A stretch of DNA of 64,000 bases, taken from positions 496,001 to 560,000 of the forward strand of contig JAHQIY010000026.1 of the NCBI GenBank assembly GCA_019054805.1. Reading direction: 5' to 3'. Positions 60,036 to 64,000 of the stretch are shown one piece after another. The translations under genes were made by a program, and so were the position numbers. This stretch comes from Brachionus manjavacas. Its lineage: Eukaryota > Rotifera > Eurotatoria > Ploima > Brachionidae. Numbering within the stretch: the stretch's first letter is position 1; the number at the start of each line of letters is the position of its first letter. The notes beneath the pieces are model-generated. The model was not told where the DNA came from and ran no database searches. It saw only the letters and a list, made by a program, of their open reading frames with translations.

Positions 60036-60202
60036 TGTTCAACTTGATACTTAACAATAAGCAAAAAATTAAAAAGTTTCTTTTTATAACTGATTTTTGA
60101 CTGAAAATTAATTTTGAGGCTTGAAATATATTTATTAATTCTTAAATCTCCAGATAACCATTCATTATTAAGTAATCTAAAAGCATCTTTTTTTCTTATC
60201 AA
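60005..60202 (-). pseudogene. Possible Ulp1-like (C48) peptidase exon
   Basis: The minus-strand frame contains KKDAFRLLNNEWLSGDLRIN followed by KYISSL, which resembles the WL-x-D-x-x-I-N-x-Y segment preceding the catalytic part of SUMO-specific Ulp1 proteases. No His/Cys catalytic residues are seen in the fragment. It is truncated by the TIR element at 60242 on one side and reads into an inverted repeat arm on the other. Weak call. Confidence 0.25.
60052..60116 (+). repeat. Inverted repeat arm (partner 60972-61046)
   Basis: CAATAAGCAAAAAATTAAAAAG and CTGATTTTTGACTGAAAATT recur as the complement at 60972-61046, about 70 bp with few mismatches. One arm lies outside and the other inside the TA-flanked element 60242-61240. 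Confidence 0.7.
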
Positions 60203-60241
60203 AATATCGTCAATTTTGAAAAAAAAAAAATTTTCGTGTTA

Positions 60242-61240
60242 CCCAGTCAAGCTAAAATAGATTACTTCATGGATGTTTCATCTATGAATCATCTCATTTA
60301 TTATGCATGATAAATGTTTATGGATTAAAACCAGGAATTTTTCAGAATATTCTTACTCCTATAGCCAAAAGCGATGAAGCTGATGAATCCGATAATTTTT
60401 GCAGTCGATATTTAGTGATAATTCATGTTCAATTATTTATCAGTGTATCAGCTCTTAAAAAAGACGTTATTTATATACTTGAATTGCTTATAATGTTCTT
60501 TGATTTCAAGTTTACTCAAGCTAATTTTTTTCTAGTTTAAGGGAAATTAAGTAATTTTAAAATAGATAAAAACTTATTGAGTAAGAAATTACAATCTTTC
60601 TTTTGAGAAAAATGATAATCTATTTTGATAATTGAGCACATATTTGCAGAAAAAAATCGCGGGTCGGTTGACTCGGTCAATCTGGTCATGTATAAAATCG
60701 AAAAAGACTTCGAAAATGGTCAAAATTTTTTTTTTTGTTTAAAATTTTAAACGACTAACTAAAAGTAGATTTCTTTACATAATAAAATTTTTTTTTGTGG
60801 ATAATTTAAATTATATATAATTATTTCAAATTTGTGAATTGAATATTTCTATTTTCAAATTTTGTAGAATTTGAAGAACTTGACTTTTCCTTTTTTTCTT
60901 TTTTTTATTTTGCCTATGAGTCTTAAATCAATAAATAATAATAAAATAAATTAATTAATTTTTGCCTTAATCAAGGGTCAAAATTAATTTTCAGTCAAAA
61001 ATCAGTTGAAAAAAAAACTTTTTAATTTTTTGCTTATTGTTAACTTAAAAATTATTTCAAAATTTAAATAACTATCTTTTAATAATTAAATAAATTATGA
61101 TGTTTAAAAGAAATTTTATCGATTATTTTCGATGAATTATACATATTTTCATCGATGAATCTAGATGAAATGGTTCCTAACTCATTAATGATTCATCTAT
61201 CAATTTTCATCGATTAGTCATCGTTTTCTTTGTGACTGGG
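60242..61240. mobile_element. TA-flanked TIR element of about 1 kb
   Basis: Left end CCCAGTCAAGC, right end GTGACTGGG, giving 8-bp matching termini (CCCAGTCA), flanked by TA on both sides (60240-60241, 61241-61242). Subterminal GATTCATCTAT and CATCGAT motifs occur at both ends. Inside, 60307-60540 is open on the plus strand (MINVYGLKPGIFQNILTPIA, then SDEADESDNFCSRYL), not recognised. Size, short TIR and TA duplication fit a non-autonomous Tc1/mariner-like or similar element; the superfamily is open. Confidence 0.55.
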
Positions 61241-61249
61241 TAGTTCCCG

Positions 61250-63110
61250 AAACAAAAATGTCTTTGAAAGAAATAAATTCATTTGTGTCCATATACTCAT
61301 CATTACTAAATTTTTTTTCATTCTGATTTCCTTGTACATTCGCTACCATTTCTTAAAAAGATCAAATTTTAAGGTCAATAGTAAAAATGCTTTTGTGAAA
61401 TATCATATTCTTTTCTAGATAGCTTTGGAAGGCTCAACTTTACAAATGAAAATCGTTCTGTTTAATAATTCTCTTTTTATGACTTGAAATCGACAGAACT
61501 TATATTAAAATGATCTTCATACAGATGTTTATAATCATACATTAGATAAAAATAATTAGGAGTAATGAATTTATTAGGACAAAATCTTTGAAACTTAATT
61601 ATTCTCGAAGTTTTCTAAACAGATTAATTTTTATATCTTGAAACCATTTTTCGACATAATTGTTTGAGGGCCTGGTTTCATTAATATTGAAGTAACTGAG
61701 CAAAATTCCACACCAAAAAGGCATTAATTGTAAATTTTTTGACAGTATTTCAAATAGTTAGGGCACATAATAACTGTTTTTAGTAGGTGTCTCAATCTCT
61801 TGATCAAATTCTAATAAATCATTAAAATTTTTCGTTAACGGAGAATCTTAAACGTTTGAAACTTCCTTGTTTTCTATAAAAACAAAATTTTTTTCATCTT
61901 CATTTTCAGTATTTTTAGTTTTCCTACAATTTTTACATGAGTGATCAACTATTTCCACCGAATTATTCAAAAAAATGTTTTTAAAGTGAATAATTCACTT
62001 GAAATCTTTGATATCTGTATTTGCTTGTAAAAATTATCTTCATGCATTTAAGAATAGTATTGAAAACGCTTAAACAGATCGAATTTTCAACAGACAGAAT
62101 GCATCGACAAATAAATTGTAAATTTTTATTGCTTTTTCAGCATTCATTATTTTAAGGCATTTCTGGGATCGTCTTGATTATTCTTCAGAATGTTAGTAGA
62201 ACAAAGATAAATTTTCGACTTGATTTCACTCAGAGCGAATAGCTGTTTATCAACAATAACATGATAAACAACACTAAGATAATCAAATATTTCTGAATTA
62301 TTTCCTGCTATCATCAGTGCAGTGATATTTGCCCATGAAAAATCACTAACAATAGCTTTCGGATGGATATTTGTTATTTAAGGTATTTATAATTACAGTG
62401 GAATAGATTAAATTTCTTGTTGATGGAACTTTTTTTTAAAAATTCCTCCGGTTGCATCAAAATTTCAAATAGGATATTTTTCACTGATAACAGCCCATAT
62501 ATTTATCTTAAAAATCGAATTTTTACTTCTTAATTAAAATTCATTTTTAAAATATACTTGAAATTCGGACAAAAGAATAGCACCGATAGGTTTTGAATGA
62601 ATTTCATGAACAAATCCAGGAATTGATTTTATTGTAACCAGGAGACTCAAATTCAAAAAATAATTTAGCTTTATCACAATCGACTCAAAATTCTTTGTCC
62701 ATACGAAATCGATGTGCACGCTTGTCATTTTCCTCCTACTTGTATCTTTGATGTTTATTTTTAATTGATTTTCTAAAATTTTTGATTTTAAAAAGTTTAG
62801 TTTTAAAGATAATCCAATATACTTTCTAATAAAGCATAATTTTTAAGACCCATTGATCCTTTTCTATAAACCTCTTGCTTAATAAAATTACGCTTCTCTC
62901 CATCAATTGTAAGTTTACCGTTTAAGCCTGTACAAGTTTTTTCTAATTCAATCATCATTCTAATGAAACCGGAAAATTTTTTTTTTTTTCGATATATGAC
63001 TTAACTTCTTGTTTACAAAGAATGCATTTAAATATTCCATTCCAGTAATTATGACAAGGTAGATCTTTTTTAGAAGTTCCAAATCGATTTAATTTCAATT
63101 TCAATATTCA
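61250..63110 (-). pseudogene. Degenerate DDE transposase relic
   Basis: Minus-strand fragments in order: RFGTSKKDLPCHNYWNGIF with CILC (zinc-finger-like, about 63090-63010); GEKRNFIKQEVYRKGSMG; an open frame 62728-62534 (MTSVHIDFVWTKNFESIV, FVHEIHSKPIGAILLSEF); DATGGIF (about 62460); HPKAIVSDFSWANITALM (about 62350) with the second-Asp-like context; NAEKAIKIYNLFVDAFC; then LMPFWCGILLSYFN and TRPSNNYVEKWFQDIK (about 61670-61650). The DATG, HPK.IVSDFSWA and NN.VE.WF blocks are familiar from a metazoan DDE/MULE-like transposase family. Numerous stops and shifts; dead. Confidence 0.55.
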
Positions 63111-63489
63111 TTCAATTCAATAAATTAAAAATTATTTTGAAAATATTTGATTTGACCCTGCTAAATGAAATGGCTTTGAATTTTTTGAGGTTAAATTCAA
63201 TACTAAACTCCATTTATTTTGGTCAAAAATAATTCGTGTAGTTTTAAGTGAACCAAAATTGCTAAAAGAACGGTTTGAAATAAAATTTTATTTCTCAAAA
63301 ACTTTTGTTCGAAATATGTTATCATTTCTGTTCCATTTCTCATTTAAATTAAAAGAAGCTTTCTCATTATTAAGTGAAGAAATATAATTTCGAATGATCG
63401 TATATAAATGACTGTTCTTGCCATTTGAACCAAAAATTTCACATAAACTGTTATTTTAAATGTTGAAATTTTTTGTGAAAAATTATCTA

Positions 63490-64000
63490 AAAAATTCAAC
63501 AGCATTGAAGTAAAGAAAAAAGATCTAGAAGTTGAACTTTAATATTAAAAATGATACAAATGAGTTTTTAAAGAATTTTCTAAAAATATAAGTAATATCC
63601 TAAAGGGAAATTTAAATGATTTTTCCGAATAATAAGAAAAATCTACAGAAGAAAAGTAATTAATACAGAAGAATTTTTTAAATATTTATCTAAATTTTAA
63701 AAAGAGAAAATACAGCAGCTAAAACTCTGCAAGTTTGGAGCAATGAAAGCTCATCTTGAGTATGAAGTGTAAGAGTAAAATGTTATTTTATAATCAAAAA
63801 AACTTTTTCTCCTATTTTAAAGGCAAAGCCTGAATGAAATAATAAAAAGTAATGCTGAGGAAAATAAAAAATTAAATGCAGAAAAACTAGTTTGAAAAAT
63901 ATGTCAACGGTTAAATCAACATTTAAATTTTTTTAAGTGAAAAATTGTTTAAAAAATTCAACAGCTATGAAGTAAAGAAAAAGGATCTAGAAGTTAAACT
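63490..64000 (+). pseudogene. Coiled-coil exons in tandem, running off the right edge
   Basis: An exon ending HLEYEV (to 63768) splices across a 54-nt intron (63769-63822, GTAAGAG...TTTAAAG) in phase to QSLNEIIKSNAEENKKLNAE, stopping at 63893-63895. The exon IEVKKKDLEVEL at about 63503 recurs, mutated, at 63967, so the exon set repeats with a period of about 463 bp. This is the same type of gene as the coiled-coil blocks in the array and the best-preserved splice junction outside them. Individual exons carry stops. Confidence 0.5.

Overview
The window is very AT-rich eukaryotic DNA built almost wholly from mobile elements and tandem duplications. The genes are small and fragmented, several carry GT...AG introns of about 30-75 nt, and all element families are animal-type (non-LTR retrotransposons, pogo/Tigger, an ISL2EU/Harbinger-related DDE transposase with a homeobox passenger). 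I read it as a repeat-rich invertebrate genome; I cannot name the species. No rRNA, tRNA or CRISPR array was seen.

Layout. 1-1101 is the tail of a repeat unit carrying remnants of a coiled-coil gene. 1102-3708 is a minus-strand non-LTR retrotransposon relic (coiled-coil segment, APE-type endonuclease, reverse transcriptase) cut off just past the YADD motif. 3709-52809 is a tandem array of a unit about 6.26 kb long. Each unit holds broken coiled-coil exons, a second and unrelated non-LTR RT relic, and a 0.77-kb pogo/Tigger derivative with TA target duplications. Unit borders I use are 12101, 29192, 46551 and 52810. After about 53.3 kb come diverged, inverted and partly palindromic copies of the same unit (to about 59.65 kb), then a patchwork of other transposon remnants: a TA-flanked 1-kb TIR element, a possible SUMO-protease-like exon and a degenerate minus-strand DDE transposase. 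The coiled-coil exons return at the right edge.

The most interesting object is a 10.8-11.1 kb DNA transposon present twice, at 14984-25816 and 32083-43178, at exactly the same position in two adjacent array units. It has 404-bp terminal inverted repeats. Comparison with the empty units in the same window shows that it lies precisely between AAA and TTT with no target-site duplication. That is the hallmark of the Spy group of transposons, and the transposase is of the expected IS5/ISL2EU/Harbinger-like kind. The element is unusually loaded. It has a spliced transposase with a C2CH finger, a DDE core and a SWIM finger that continues into a cysteine-peptidase-like domain; a divergently transcribed double-homeodomain gene; a 123-bp minisatellite between the two; two small spliced membrane-protein genes near the ends; one unrecognised gene; and a GC-rich island of unknown origin. 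The two copies differ largely by homopolymer lengths and by minisatellite copy number (4 versus 6), so they most likely arose by amplification of a 17-kb unit after one insertion. Some frameshifts are private to one copy and others are shared.
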